49,251 nt of DNA from Mangrovicoccus sp. HB161399. GTDB lineage: Bacteria > Pseudomonadota > Alphaproteobacteria > Rhodobacterales > Rhodobacteraceae. Location: contig NZ_JAATVU010000043.1 of the NCBI RefSeq assembly GCF_013184745.1, positions 1-49,251 on the forward strand. The letters run 5' to 3'. Made by a program: the position numbers and the translations under genes. Shown in pieces: positions 1 to 9,032 of this stretch. The notes beneath the pieces are model-generated. The model ran no database searches. It saw nothing but the letters and a program-made list of their open reading frames with translations, and was not told the origin of the DNA. The stretch's first letter is position 1, and each line of letters starts with the position of its first letter.

Positions 1-636
1 GCCGTCGCGGCCGGCGGGCGCGTTCGCCATGGGCCTCGGACCGACGGCGGCTCCATGGCCCGCTTCGCCGCCTGCCGGTTCGTCCGCAGCGGGGGGCCGC
101 GCCCGGATGCGCGCCTCCGGATCGGCATGGCTGGACAGCGATCCGCTCGTCTGGTCCGCACCGTGCATGCCCGTCTCCGCCGCTGGTCCGCAGCGGGCGG
201 ACCATGTTCTGCAGCCGGCGTCGGGGCCCGGCTAAGCTCAGGACCCCGCTAGATCCCACAGGCCATGATGCCGTGGCATTCCGGCACCGGCCAGCTTCCT
301 CGGTTCGATCCCCCGCGCGGTCCAGCTGCCATCCGGCGGCAATGGCTGCGCGCTGGCCGCCGGAGACCTCCGCCTTGCCGCTCGGGCCATGTACGCCCCC
401 CCTTTTTCCGGCGCCCCGGATCGCGGCTGGCCGCCGCCGCAGGACCCAATGTTTCCGCGGTTCCGCCCTGCCCCGGCAGGCACGCAGCGCGCCGCCACCG
501 CGGAAACATGGATAATGATCGTTGCATGGCGTTCGGAGAGCGACATTCCAGAGGTTCCGCCTCCCGGGCTAGCAGGTCGCAATGGGCAATTCCGCCGGTT
601 TGAGCCCTGCAAGATCAGCTCCGAAGGGGAGGCAAC
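1..636. other. non-coding stretch upstream of the symporter
   Basis: No convincing gene was found here. The open frames on both strands are GC-rich, Arg/Pro/Ala-rich and lack a family signature or ribosome-binding site. A minus-strand ATG at 28-30 could be the first codon of a gene running off the left edge, but only ten codons are visible. The one clear structure is a nested inverted repeat at 449-509, listed separately. Confidence 0.5.
449..509. repeat. nested inverted repeat, possible operator
   Basis: ATGTTTCCGCGGT at 449-461 is repeated as its perfect reverse complement at 497-509, giving 13-base arms and a 35-base spacer. Inside the spacer is a second palindrome, CCTGCC-CC-GGCAGG, at 467-480. 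The site lies 128 bases before the symporter start, a reasonable place for a regulator-binding or looping site. There is no T-run, so it is not an intrinsic terminator. Confidence 0.5.
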
Positions 637-2292
637 ATGACAGAAACATACGCGAACGGGCCATGGGTGATCCTGGGATTGCTCGTCTACATGGGGCTGC
701 TGCTCCGAATCGGCTACTGGGCCTCGAAACGGGTCGCCGACGAGGCGGACTTCCTGGTCGCCGGACGGCGGCTGGGCGTGCCGCTGATGATCGGCGCGCT
801 GGTCGCGACCTGGTACGGCGCCGGGACGACGATGGGCGCGGCCGGCATGACCTATCTCTTCGGCATCCAGGGCGTGATCTTCGACCCGTTCGGGGCCGCG
901 CTCTGCCTGCTGCTGCTGGGCCTCGTCTTCGCCCGGCTGGTGCGGCGTTCGCGCTTCATGACCCTGGTCGACTATTTCGAGTCCCGCTATGACCGCAAGG
1001 TGGCCGGGCTTGGCGCGCTGGTGATGCTCTCGGCGGAAATGGGCTGGATCGGCGCCCTGCTGGTCGGGTTCGGGGCGATCATCCAGTTCTTCACCGGCAT
1101 CCCGATCGCCTGGGGCATCGGCCTGTCGACTCTGGTGCTGGTGGCCTACACCTATCTCGGCGGCATGTATGCCGTGACCCTGACCGACGCGCTGCAGATG
1201 TCGATCATCACCGTCTCGATGATCGCGATCCTCGTCATCATCATGGGCCAGCCCGAAGTCGGCGGCTGGGACTACATCTTCGCGAACAGCCCGGCCAGCA
1301 ACTGGATGGGGATCAACCAATGGGACTTCCTGCCGACCCCGGCCTCCCATGCCGATCCCGAGCTGCAGAATGCCGGCTTCTACTACTATACCGGCCATAT
1401 GGGCTGGTTCTACTGGGCGGCCGCGATCCTGTCGATCGGCGTCGGCTCGATCGCCGCGCAGGACGTCAACCAGCGCCTGATGTCCGCCAGGAGCGAGAAC
1501 GCCTCGGTCGTCTCCGCCTGCGCCTCCTCGGTCGTCTACCTGGTCATCGGCATGATCCCGGTGATCCTCGGCATGGCCGCCTACAAGCTCTATCCCGACC
1601 TCTCGCTGGCAGACGTGCAGGGCAAGCTGCTGCTGGTCATGGCCGCAGACTACCTGCCGCTTGCGATCGTGATCATCTTCGCCTGCGGGCTGGTCGCGGC
1701 GCTGATGTCCTCGGCCGCCGCCGCGACGCTCGCGGGGGCCGCGATCATCGGCTACAACGGCTCGAAATTCGTCCGCCCCGGCATTTCCGAGACCCAGTCG
1801 CTGAAGCTGACCCGGCTCTTCGTGCCCGCGGTGGCCGGCGTGTCGCTGATCCTCGCGCTGTGCTTCGAGACGATCTACAACCTGATGGTCGCTTCCTGGA
1901 CGCTGCTGCTGGTGTCGATGTTCGTGCCCTATGCGGCGGGCTTCTTCTGGAAGCGGGCCAATGCCTGGGGCGCGCTCGCCTCGATGGCAGGCGGGTTCCT
2001 CGGCTGGCTGGCTGGCTATTTCGCCTATCTTCCGCTCACCTCGGCGGCCAATACCGGCGTCTATCCGGGCGTCGAGGGCGTCTATTTCGAATGGGCCCAT
2101 TGGGACGCGCTCTACATCTCGTCGATCTGGGGGCTGATCTCCTCCGTCGTGCTGATGGTGGCGGTTTCGCTGGCCACGGCCCGCATCGCCCCGCCGAAGC
2201 CGCTGTGCGATGCCGACGGCAACCTGCTGGACACGCGGGGCTGGTTCGGCCTGTCCTTCGGCAAGTCCCGCGGCGCATATTCCCGCGCCTGA
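637..2292 (+). CDS. sodium:solute symporter family (SSF) transporter
   Basis: A 551-residue inner-membrane permease with about 13 hydrophobic segments, the usual SSF length and hydropathy. Family-typical stretches include the glycine-rich WYGAGTTMGAAGMTYLFG near residue 65 and AAQDVNQRLMSA near residue 280, which resembles the SSF signature region around the sodium site. The start is supported by GGGGAGG six bases upstream of ATG. The gene stands alone on the plus strand and ends at an intrinsic terminator facing the leftward nitrilase gene. The next-door genes suggest a polyamine, guanidino compound or related amine as substrate, but that is inference; SSF substrates cannot be read from sequence by eye. 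Confidence 0.9.
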   Translation: MTETYANGPWVILGLLVYMGLLLRIGYWASKRVADEADFLVAGRRLGVPLMIGALVATWYGAGTTMGAAGMTYLFGIQGVIFDPFGAALCLLLLGLVFARLVRRSRFMTLVDYFESRYDRKVAGLGALVMLSAEMGWIGALLVGFGAIIQFFTGIPIAWGIGLSTLVLVAYTYLGGMYAVTLTDALQMSIITVSMIAILVIIMGQPEVGGWDYIFANSPASNWMGINQWDFLPTPASHADPELQNAGFYYYTGHMGWFYWAAAILSIGVGSIAAQDVNQRLMSARSENASVVSACASSVVYLVIGMIPVILGMAAYKLYPDLSLADVQGKLLLVMAADYLPLAIVIIFACGLVAALMSSAAAATLAGAAIIGYNGSKFVRPGISETQSLKLTRLFVPAVAGVSLILALCFETIYNLMVASWTLLLVSMFVPYAAGFFWKRANAWGALASMAGGFLGWLAGYFAYLPLTSAANTGVYPGVEGVYFEWAHWDALYISSIWGLISSVVLMVAVSLATARIAPPKPLCDADGNLLDTRGWFGLSFGKSRGAYSRA

Positions 2293-2312
2293 TCCCGACC
2301 GCCGCAACGAAG

Positions 2313-2342
2313 AAGGCCACCTGCGCGAGCAGGTGGCCTTTT
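2313..2342. terminator. intrinsic terminator between convergent genes
   Basis: A perfect 12-bp stem (2313-2324 pairing with 2329-2340) has a 4-base GCGA loop and ends in TTTT on the plus strand. The A-rich left side means it can also serve the leftward nitrilase gene ending at 2369. Confidence 0.9.
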
Positions 2343-2368
2343 CCGTTTGTTCCGGCCGGCCGGCCGGA

Positions 2369-3223
2369 TCAGCGCGGGATCCGGCCGGGCTTTTCCAGCG
2401 GCCCGAGCGCATCGAGATAGTCCGAGCGGAACCCGTCCCGGTAGACCTCGAAGCGGTGGCCGCAATCGCGGAAGGACTTGAGCGGCTGGCCCATGTTGAG
2501 GATGCCGCGGCGGCGCTGGCGCCGCACGGCATCGAAATCGATCTCCAGCGGGAACATCTCCTCCTGCACGCAGCCGTCATGCAGGATGCGGCCCGCGGGA
2601 TCGATCACCCGCGAATAGCCGTTGCCCCCCGCCAGCAGCCCGTTCACCGCGAAGACGTAGCACTGGAACATCGGCGCGGTGGCGGTGGCGATCTGGATGT
2701 CGGCATGGCGGTCCACGAAGCTCGCCATCACCGGGTTGACGATCGCCTCCGCGCCCATCGAGACCAGCTGCCGGGTGAGTTCAGGGAACCAGATATCGTA
2801 GCAGATCGACAGGCCGAAGCGGCCCGCGCCCGGCACGTCGAAGACGCAGGGCTCCGTCCCCGGCTCCACCCCGGCCTCGTAGGGCGCGAAGGGAAACATC
2901 TTGGAGTAGCGCGCGATCACCGTCCCCGAAGGATCGATCACCGGCGCGGTGTTGTAGACCCGGCCGCCGCGCGCCTCGAAATACGACCCCGGCAGCAGCC
3001 AGACGCCGTAGTCCCGCGCCATGGCGCAGAAGGCCTGCTCGATGCTGCCCCCCGCGGGCTGGGCGGCGTGATGCGCCGGGCCGGTGGCGGCCAGCTCGCT
3101 GTAGATCACCATCTCCACCCAGGGGTAGAGATGCATCAGGATGCCCAGGCGCTTGCGCATCTCGGGTATGTTGTCCTGCATGCCGATATGCATCTGGATG
3201 CCGGCAACGGCAAACTTGCTCAT
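2369..3223 (-). CDS. carbon-nitrogen hydrolase (nitrilase superfamily)
   Basis: A 284-residue cytoplasmic amidohydrolase. The nitrilase catalytic triad is visible: Glu44 in IYSELAATG, Lys108 in RYSKMFPF and the nucleophile Cys141 in SICYDIWFPE. Length is normal for the family, whose members hydrolyse amides, carbamoyl-amines or nitriles. It is the last gene of a leftward operon (aldehyde dehydrogenase, ATP-grasp, C45 hydrolase, this gene) and starts 54 bases after the C45 gene, with GAGG just upstream of ATG. With an agmatinase-family gene nearby, an amide or carbamoyl derivative of a polyamine is a plausible substrate (inference). The exact subfamily cannot be assigned from motifs alone. Confidence 0.88.
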   Translation of the reverse strand: MSKFAVAGIQMHIGMQDNIPEMRKRLGILMHLYPWVEMVIYSELAATGPAHHAAQPAGGSIEQAFCAMARDYGVWLLPGSYFEARGGRVYNTAPVIDPSGTVIARYSKMFPFAPYEAGVEPGTEPCVFDVPGAGRFGLSICYDIWFPELTRQLVSMGAEAIVNPVMASFVDRHADIQIATATAPMFQCYVFAVNGLLAGGNGYSRVIDPAGRILHDGCVQEEMFPLEIDFDAVRRQRRRGILNMGQPLKSFRDCGHRFEVYRDGFRSDYLDALGPLEKPGRIPR

Positions 3224-3277
3224 GTCCTCGCTCTCCCGCGTCTGCGCGCGCTTTCTGTTGGAAATTGGCGGGGCCGC

Positions 3278-4351
3278 TCAGGGCGCTGCATCCGCGACCG
3301 GTCCCAGGAAACGGGCCCCGGCATCGGTGTATTCGACGTCGAAGGCGGACGGGGCGAAGCGCCCGATGCTCCAGGTCCCCGCGCGGCCGCTGCCGAAGCG
3401 CAGCTCGACGCTTTTCCGGAGGGGCCGGTAGAGCGCGGTGAAGACCGTGCCGAAACCGCCGCGGTAATTCGACGAGCGCAGCGGCGGGCGGGCGAAGGCG
3501 GCGGCCAGATCGGCGGCGCCCGCGCGGCCGGTGCCGTCGAGCTGCGCCAAGAGCCGGGCGCGATCCAGCGTCGCCGAGATCCGGCCGTGGCGCGGCCATT
3601 CGACGGCAAGCTGGTGGTTGGCCGCCCAGGGCTGGCGGGCGATGATCGCCGGGCGGTCCGGCGCGAGGAAGGCGGTGGCCCAGCGGCCCGACGCGTCGAT
3701 CGCGGTGACGTTGTAGGACATGTGGCAGGGCACGAGGCGCAGCGCCTCCAGCGCATCCTGCGTGTCGCGGCAGGTTTCCAGCACGTAGCGCATGATCAGC
3801 GGGATGCCGAAGCCGCGCCCCGCCACCACCCGCCCGCCGAAAGTCAGCGAGATCGCCAGACCGTCCGCGTTCATGCCGTCGGAGAGGCCGGCCAGCCCCT
3901 CGGCCATGCCCATGACCGGCCTGCCGCGCCAGCGCGTGGCCAGCAGGACGGCCTCGTTCAGGGCGGGGTCGAGATCGTAGTTGCGGATCAGGAACGGCCC
4001 CTCGGCATCGACCGCCACCGCCTGCGAGCAGCTGACCAGGTAGCGCGGCGGGCACCAGAAGCCGAGGAATTCGGCGAAGACCGGGTCATCCTCCCGGAAG
4101 GCGGCGAGGCGGCCGAGCAGGCGCTCCATCTCGGGCAAGTGGCGGCGCAGCGCGCGCAGCCCCGCACCGGGCGACCGGTCCTGGCTGCCGCCGCGGGCCT
4201 CGAACCAGCTGCGCCAGCCGTGCCAGCCGCGCCGGACGATCCCGCCGAAGGCGGCGCCGGGGGCGTCCTCGCGGAGCGCGCGGAACCGGCGCTGCAGCCG
4301 GTAGGCCCGGGACGGGCAAAGGTCTGGGCTGGTCATCGCGGCACTCGGCAT
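3278..4351 (-). CDS. C45-family acyltransferase/acyl hydrolase
   Basis: A 357-residue protein of the peptidase C45 (isopenicillin-N acyltransferase-like) Ntn-hydrolase family. Cys108 in SCSQAVAVDAEGPFLIRNYD is the expected autocatalytic cleavage site and N-terminal nucleophile after processing. Further family stretches are GLSDGMNADGLAISLTFGG, the AANHQ motif and SSNYRGGFGTVFTALY near the C-terminus. Members hydrolyse or transfer acyl groups on amines. Placed directly after an ATP-grasp ligase gene (82-base gap), it could remove an acyl or amino-acyl group added earlier in the pathway (inference). An alternative ATG at 4336 would shorten the protein by five residues; neither start has a strong Shine-Dalgarno site. 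Confidence 0.8.
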   Translation of the reverse strand: MPSAAMTSPDLCPSRAYRLQRRFRALREDAPGAAFGGIVRRGWHGWRSWFEARGGSQDRSPGAGLRALRRHLPEMERLLGRLAAFREDDPVFAEFLGFWCPPRYLVSCSQAVAVDAEGPFLIRNYDLDPALNEAVLLATRWRGRPVMGMAEGLAGLSDGMNADGLAISLTFGGRVVAGRGFGIPLIMRYVLETCRDTQDALEALRLVPCHMSYNVTAIDASGRWATAFLAPDRPAIIARQPWAANHQLAVEWPRHGRISATLDRARLLAQLDGTGRAGAADLAAAFARPPLRSSNYRGGFGTVFTALYRPLRKSVELRFGSGRAGTWSIGRFAPSAFDVEYTDAGARFLGPVADAAP

Positions 4352-4432
4352 TCCGGGGTCGGGGCCGGGACGGGCCGGCGGCCCGCCCCGGAGGCCGCGC
4401 CCCGGCGGCAGGGCACGGGGCGCGGGACGGGC

Positions 4433-5905
4433 TCAGAACCACTTGCCGGCGTCGATCTCCGCCGGAGCGGCGGCCGGGGCGGCCGGAACCAGCGGGATCG
4501 ACTGGAACTGCGCCTTGATCCCGGCATTCCAGGCCTTGGCGCGCTTGGTCAGGTTGCGCTTGCCGGTCTGCATGCGCCCGCGGGCCAGGATGCATCCCAG
4601 ATCCGCCCCCTGGTAGCAGTAGTCGCCGGCACCGTAGACCTGCAGGTAGAAGGCCTCGTTCTCGTCCGCCACCGAGGTGACGTTGAGCGCTGGCCGAACG
4701 AAAGCCGCCGTGCCGTCCTCCTGCAGCCGCCAGATGCCCGATTGCGGCGCGCCGGTGATCAGCTCCACCTTGTCCTCGGTCTGCTTCAGCACCAGCTGGG
4801 TCCAGGTATCGTAGTCGCTCCAGCGCGCCTGCACCTCGGCAAGGTCGATGCGGTAGTCGACATCCAGGTGCTCCAGCAGGTGGAACAGGAAGAGCGGGCA
4901 GCCGCCATAGGTCGAGGTGATCAGGTTTGTCGGCGGGGTCACCCCCGAGACGCGCGGGTTCAGCTCGCCCAGATAGACCTCGTTCGTGTCGGTATCGAGA
5001 AGGAAGTCGAGGCAGAAGACGCCCTTGTAGCCCTCCCTGTAGAGCCGGTCGCCGAACTTGCGCACCATCTCGGCGGCCTTTTCCGGCACGCCCTCGGGCA
5101 GCAGCTCGGGCGCCGCGTCATTGCCGCACCAGCCGCCCTTGTAGGGGGTGACCTCGGCGAAGCCGGTGATGTCGGTCATCACCGGGCCGACCAGCGTGCC
5201 GTGGCGCGTGGCGCAGCCCTCGATCGCGCCGGGGATGTGGTTCAGCCGCTTCATGACCTTCAGGTCCTGGCCGACGATCTTGGCCGCATGGCGGTCCCAG
5301 TCGCGGCGCGCGCGGATGAAGAAGGTCGTCCTTCCGCTGTCGCCATAGGGCGTCTGAACCACCAGGTCGCGGCCCAGCCCGGCCTCCGCCGCGAGGGCGA
5401 GCAGCGCCTCGTAGCTGTCCGCGGTGCCCATGACATTGGGCGCCGATGCGACGCCCGCCTCGTTGCCCAGCTCGGTGGTGACGATCTTCGAATCCAGCCG
5501 CTCGCGCAGCGCCGCCGGGGCCAGCGCCACGTCGAGCCCGGCCGCCTCGCAGAGCCGCTCGGTCTCGGCGTCGAACATCACGAAGACCGCCTTGCCGCGC
5601 GGCCGGGTGCGGATCCGGTCGAGGAACTGGGGATGAGAGACCAGGTAGTTTGCCACGTCCTCCATCGAGCGGAATTCGTCATGCGGGATGCGGGCGGGCA
5701 CGAAGGCGCGCGGATGGCCGCCCTCGAAAATGTCGAAGTAGTTCACGTATTCCAGCCCGCCGACCCACTGGTCGAGCCCCAGCAGCGAATAGGGCGTAGG
5801 GGTGACGACATAGATCGGCGTGGTGTTGCGGCGCAGGTAGGTGAAGATCTCGGACAGGCCGTCGAGCTTCTTCCTGCGGCCTCCGTTGGGTCTGGGCTTG
5901 GCCAT
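4433..5905 (-). CDS. ATP-grasp domain ligase
   Basis: A 490-residue cytoplasmic protein. PYGDSGRTTFF (186-196) fits the glycine-rich ATP-binding loop. The C-terminal metal/ATP-binding part is GVFCLDFLL (Asp300) followed by YLGELNPRVSGVTPP, with Glu314 and Asn316 as the expected magnesium ligands. ATP-grasp enzymes couple a carboxylate to an amine or thiol through an acyl phosphate. Relatives are often labelled biotin carboxylase, but no biotin carrier or carboxyltransferase gene is nearby. The open frame extends 100 codons upstream through the dehydrogenase gene. The ATG at 5905 is preferred: it follows that gene's stop by 43 bases and has GAGGA followed by CCCC directly before it. Confidence 0.8.
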   Translation of the reverse strand: MAKPRPNGGRRKKLDGLSEIFTYLRRNTTPIYVVTPTPYSLLGLDQWVGGLEYVNYFDIFEGGHPRAFVPARIPHDEFRSMEDVANYLVSHPQFLDRIRTRPRGKAVFVMFDAETERLCEAAGLDVALAPAALRERLDSKIVTTELGNEAGVASAPNVMGTADSYEALLALAAEAGLGRDLVVQTPYGDSGRTTFFIRARRDWDRHAAKIVGQDLKVMKRLNHIPGAIEGCATRHGTLVGPVMTDITGFAEVTPYKGGWCGNDAAPELLPEGVPEKAAEMVRKFGDRLYREGYKGVFCLDFLLDTDTNEVYLGELNPRVSGVTPPTNLITSTYGGCPLFLFHLLEHLDVDYRIDLAEVQARWSDYDTWTQLVLKQTEDKVELITGAPQSGIWRLQEDGTAAFVRPALNVTSVADENEAFYLQVYGAGDYCYQGADLGCILARGRMQTGKRNLTKRAKAWNAGIKAQFQSIPLVPAAPAAAPAEIDAGKWF

Positions 5906-5948
5906 GGGGTCCTCGGCAGGTTGGCGGGCCGCGCGGCGCGGCGGCGGT

Positions 5949-7409
5949 TCAGGAAATGGCGGGGGAAAGGATGTGCTTGATGCCCTGGTAGCCGGAGAGA
6001 CCCCAGGGACCGAGCTCGCGGCCGATGCCGCTCTGCTTGAAGCCGCCCCAGGCGCTGTCGGGATAGACCGCCTGGGGGGTGTTGATCCAGACCTGCCCGG
6101 CCTCCAGCCCGTCGGCCAGGCGCTTGGCGCGCTCCCAGTCGCCGCTGACCACGGTGCCGGCCAGGCCGAATTCGGAGGCGTTGGCGACGGCCAGCGCCTC
6201 GGCATCGCTTCCGACCGACGTGGTCGCCAGCACCGGGCCGAAGATCTCCTCGGTCCAGATCCGGCTGGAGCGCGGCACGCCGCGGTAGATCGTCGGCGCG
6301 ATGAAATTGCCGCCGTCCATATCCGGCGCGGTGCCGCCGGCGATGCAGTCCAGCCCCTCGGCGCGCGCGGCCCCGAGATAGTCCAGCACCTTGAGGTACT
6401 GCGCCCGGGTGGTGATCGGCCCCATCTCCGCGCCGTCGAAGGGGTTGCCGGTGACGATGGCGCGGGCGGCTTCGGCCAGCGCCTCGAGAAGCGGCGCCTC
6501 GATCGCCCGGTCGACGATCAGCCGTGAGGTGGCCGAGCACATCTGCCCGGCATTGAAGAAGATGCCGCCGGCGATGCATTCGACCGCCTGGTCGATATCG
6601 GCATCGGCCGTGACGATGATCGCCGACTTGCCGCCGAGTTCCAGAGACACCGGCAGGCAGCGGGCGGCCACCGCCTTCATCACCGCCGCGCCGGTCATGT
6701 TCGAGCCGGTGAAGGAGATCTTGCGCAGGTCCGGCGCGCGGGTCATCGCGATGCCCGCCTCGGCGCCGCCGGTGACGATGTTCAGCACGCCCGGCGGCAG
6801 GCCAATCTCCTCTGCGATGTCGCCATAGGCCAGCTCGGCCAGAGGCGTCATTTCCGAGGTCTTCAGAACCGCTGTGCAGCCCGCGGCGAGCGCCGGGGCG
6901 ATCTTCCAGGCGCTGGTGACCAGCGGGAAGTTCCACGGCACGATCAGCCCCGCCGGACCCAGAGGCTCGCGGCGCACCAGGCCGAAATGCGCGCCGCCCC
7001 CATGCGCCACGCGGGCATCCTGCGCGGCGTCCAGGCCCTCTGCCAGATCCGCGTAATAGGCGAAGCACGCCACCGCGTCGTCGAGGTCGATCCCCGCCTC
7101 CGCCTCAGGCTTGCCGTTGGCGCGCATCTGCAGCGCGACCAGCACCCCGCGGCGGCGCGACAGCCCCTCGGCGAAGCCGCGCAGGAACCCGGCGCGGCGC
7201 GCGCTGCCGGCGGCCTTCCAGCCGGGAAAGGCCGCGGCGGCATGGGCGGCGGCCTCCTGCACGTCCTCGGCATTGCCCGCGGGAAGGTCCGCGAAGGCCC
7301 TGCCGGTGGAGGGATCGACGGCGGCCAGCCGTCCGGTCCCGCGCCCGGCCTTCCAGGTGCCGCCGGAATAGATCGAAGTTTCGCGCTGGATCGGGCTGTG
7401 ATGCGTCAT
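5949..7409 (-). CDS. NAD(P)-dependent aldehyde dehydrogenase
   Basis: A 486-residue soluble aldehyde dehydrogenase that oxidises an aldehyde to an acid. Key residues, numbered from the chosen ATG, are Asn160 in VPWNFPL, Glu257 in ELGGKS and the nucleophile Cys291 in FFNAGQMCSATSR. All are intact. The sequence resembles the betaine-aldehyde/aminobutyraldehyde dehydrogenase group. The ATG at 7409 is chosen over one at 7424 because GAGGACCCC lies directly before it, the same leader as the downstream ATP-grasp gene. It is the first gene of the leftward operon and faces a divergent FAD oxidoreductase across 221 bases, so an oxidase-then-dehydrogenase pair acting on a polyamine is likely (inference). 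Confidence 0.93.
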   Translation of the reverse strand: MTHHSPIQRETSIYSGGTWKAGRGTGRLAAVDPSTGRAFADLPAGNAEDVQEAAAHAAAAFPGWKAAGSARRAGFLRGFAEGLSRRRGVLVALQMRANGKPEAEAGIDLDDAVACFAYYADLAEGLDAAQDARVAHGGGAHFGLVRREPLGPAGLIVPWNFPLVTSAWKIAPALAAGCTAVLKTSEMTPLAELAYGDIAEEIGLPPGVLNIVTGGAEAGIAMTRAPDLRKISFTGSNMTGAAVMKAVAARCLPVSLELGGKSAIIVTADADIDQAVECIAGGIFFNAGQMCSATSRLIVDRAIEAPLLEALAEAARAIVTGNPFDGAEMGPITTRAQYLKVLDYLGAARAEGLDCIAGGTAPDMDGGNFIAPTIYRGVPRSSRIWTEEIFGPVLATTSVGSDAEALAVANASEFGLAGTVVSGDWERAKRLADGLEAGQVWINTPQAVYPDSAWGGFKQSGIGRELGPWGLSGYQGIKHILSPAIS

Positions 7410-7630
7410 GGGGGTCCTCGTCATGCTGGCGGCGGAAATGGCGGCTGGGCCCGCCGGAAAAAATCACGCCGCTCCGAAGTGTTGCCGCGACCGGCGTCGA
7501 TGGATGCAGCGCTGCCGCGGCGGTATCACCGAGAAAAGCCGGCGTATGACCTCGGCGGGCCGCCGGTTGTCGCGGCGCCGCGATGGGCGAGGGTCGGGGA
7601 AATTCGAAACCCGATTCGCAAGAGTGGACC
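7410..7630. promoter_or_regulatory. divergent intergenic region (dehydrogenase / FAD oxidoreductase)
   Basis: A 221-base gap holds the start regions of two divergent transcripts. The part near 7455-7470 has an A-run, the only locally AT-rich patch. I do not see a convincing -35/-10 pair or strong palindrome, so only its location supports promoter function. Confidence 0.4.
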
Positions 7631-9028
7631 ATGACCTTTGCCGCGACATCCCTGAAGGACGTCACCTTCTTCCCGTTCTGGCTCGACAATCCCGACGCGC
7701 CGCCGGTCGAGCCGCAGCTGATCGGCCGCACCAGCGCCGATCTCGTCATCGTGGGCGGCGGCTTCACCGGGCTGTGGGCGGCGATCCAGGCGAAGGAGGC
7801 CGATCCGGGCCGGGACGTCGTCCTGATCGAGGCCGGCAAGGTCGCCTACGGAGCATCGGGGCGGCCGGGCGGCATCGTCTCCACCTCGATCATGCACGGG
7901 CTGCACAACGCGGCGCGGCTCTTTCCGGAAGACATCGGCGAGTTGGAGCGGCTGGGGCAGGAGAACATGCAGGGGCTGCTGGGCACGCTCGACCTGTTCG
8001 GCATCGACGCCCACAACACCTGGGGCGGCGAACTGACCGTCGCGGTGGGCGACGACCAGGTGGAGAATGTCCGCGCCGAATACGAGCTGCATGCCGAACA
8101 CGGCCACGATGTCGAGTTCCTCGACCGTGACCAGGTGCAGGCGCAGGTGAATTCGCCGCTCTATGCCGCCGGGTGCTGGAACAGGAAGCTTTCGGGCACC
8201 GTCCATCCGGCCCGGCTGGTCTGGGGGCTGAAGCGCGCGGCGCTGGAGCTGGGCGTGCGGCTGCACGAATTCACCCCGATGGAAAGCCTCGAGCGGGTGA
8301 ACGGCGCGATGGAGATCAAGACCCATGACGGTCTGGTCCGGGCGCCGAAGGTGCTGCTGTGCACCAATGCCTTCGCGGCCGGCCACCGCAAGATCAAGCA
8401 GCGGGTCGCCGGCATCCGCGACCGGATCATCGCCACCGAGCCGCTGAGCGGAGAGCAGCTGGCAAGGATCGGATGGAACAGCCGGCAGGGCGTCTACGAC
8501 ACCCGGACCCAGCTGAACTACACGCGGATGACCAAGGACAACCGGATCATCTTCGGCGGGCGGCTGACCTACTATCACGATGGCACCAACAACACCGACC
8601 CGGCGGCCGAGCGGGTGGTCGACCCCTATCTGCGGCTGGCGGAGGCGTTCCACGAGACCTTCCCGCAGCTCGACGACATCCGCTTCAGCCATGCCTGGTC
8701 GGGCCCGATCGCGCTGACCACGCGGATGGCCGTGCATTTCCAGGAGTACCACCAGGGCGACGTGATCTGGGCGGGCGGCTATTCCGGCTTCGGCATCTCC
8801 ACCAGCCGCTTCGGCGCGCGGGTGGGACTCGCGAAGCTCGACCGTGCCGACCTGCCGGAGCTGAAGCTCGATTTCGCCACCACCATGCCGAACCGGATCC
8901 TGCCGGAACCCTTCCGCTGGATCGGCTCGAAGATCACGCTCTACGCGCTCGACACCGCCGACGAGAAGGGCGGCTGGCGCAGGCCGTGGCTGAAGCTCGT
9001 GGACGCGATGGGCTTCCCGCTGTCCTGA
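7631..9028 (+). CDS. FAD-dependent amine oxidoreductase (DadA/PuuB-like)
   Basis: A 465-residue flavoenzyme. The Rossmann dinucleotide motif is LVIVGGGFTGLWAA (GGGFTG at 42-47), followed by an acidic residue ending the second strand (LIEAGKVAYGASGRPGG). The C-terminal FAD loop is IWAGGYSGFGISTSRFG. This layout is that of the DAO family, including gamma-glutamylputrescine oxidase. It likely oxidises an amine to an aldehyde that the divergently encoded dehydrogenase then uses. ATG at 7631 is preferred over a start 16 codons upstream because family homology begins around FPFWLD; no strong ribosome site is seen for either. Its stop lies four bases from the convergent LysR stop. Confidence 0.87.
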   Translation: MTFAATSLKDVTFFPFWLDNPDAPPVEPQLIGRTSADLVIVGGGFTGLWAAIQAKEADPGRDVVLIEAGKVAYGASGRPGGIVSTSIMHGLHNAARLFPEDIGELERLGQENMQGLLGTLDLFGIDAHNTWGGELTVAVGDDQVENVRAEYELHAEHGHDVEFLDRDQVQAQVNSPLYAAGCWNRKLSGTVHPARLVWGLKRAALELGVRLHEFTPMESLERVNGAMEIKTHDGLVRAPKVLLCTNAFAAGHRKIKQRVAGIRDRIIATEPLSGEQLARIGWNSRQGVYDTRTQLNYTRMTKDNRIIFGGRLTYYHDGTNNTDPAAERVVDPYLRLAEAFHETFPQLDDIRFSHAWSGPIALTTRMAVHFQEYHQGDVIWAGGYSGFGISTSRFGARVGLAKLDRADLPELKLDFATTMPNRILPEPFRWIGSKITLYALDTADEKGGWRRPWLKLVDAMGFPLS

Positions 9029-9032
9029 GCGG

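Noticed and set aside
1-30. Start of a leftward gene at the window edge
   Set aside because: Only ten codons visible and no ribosome-binding site.
238-2580. Open frame of 780 codons on the minus strand
   Set aside because: Opposite the symporter gene, which has clear membrane segments and a good ribosome site; no signature of its own.
4433-5905. Biotin carboxylase
   Set aside because: Only generic ATP-grasp features are visible, and no carrier-protein or carboxyltransferase gene is nearby.
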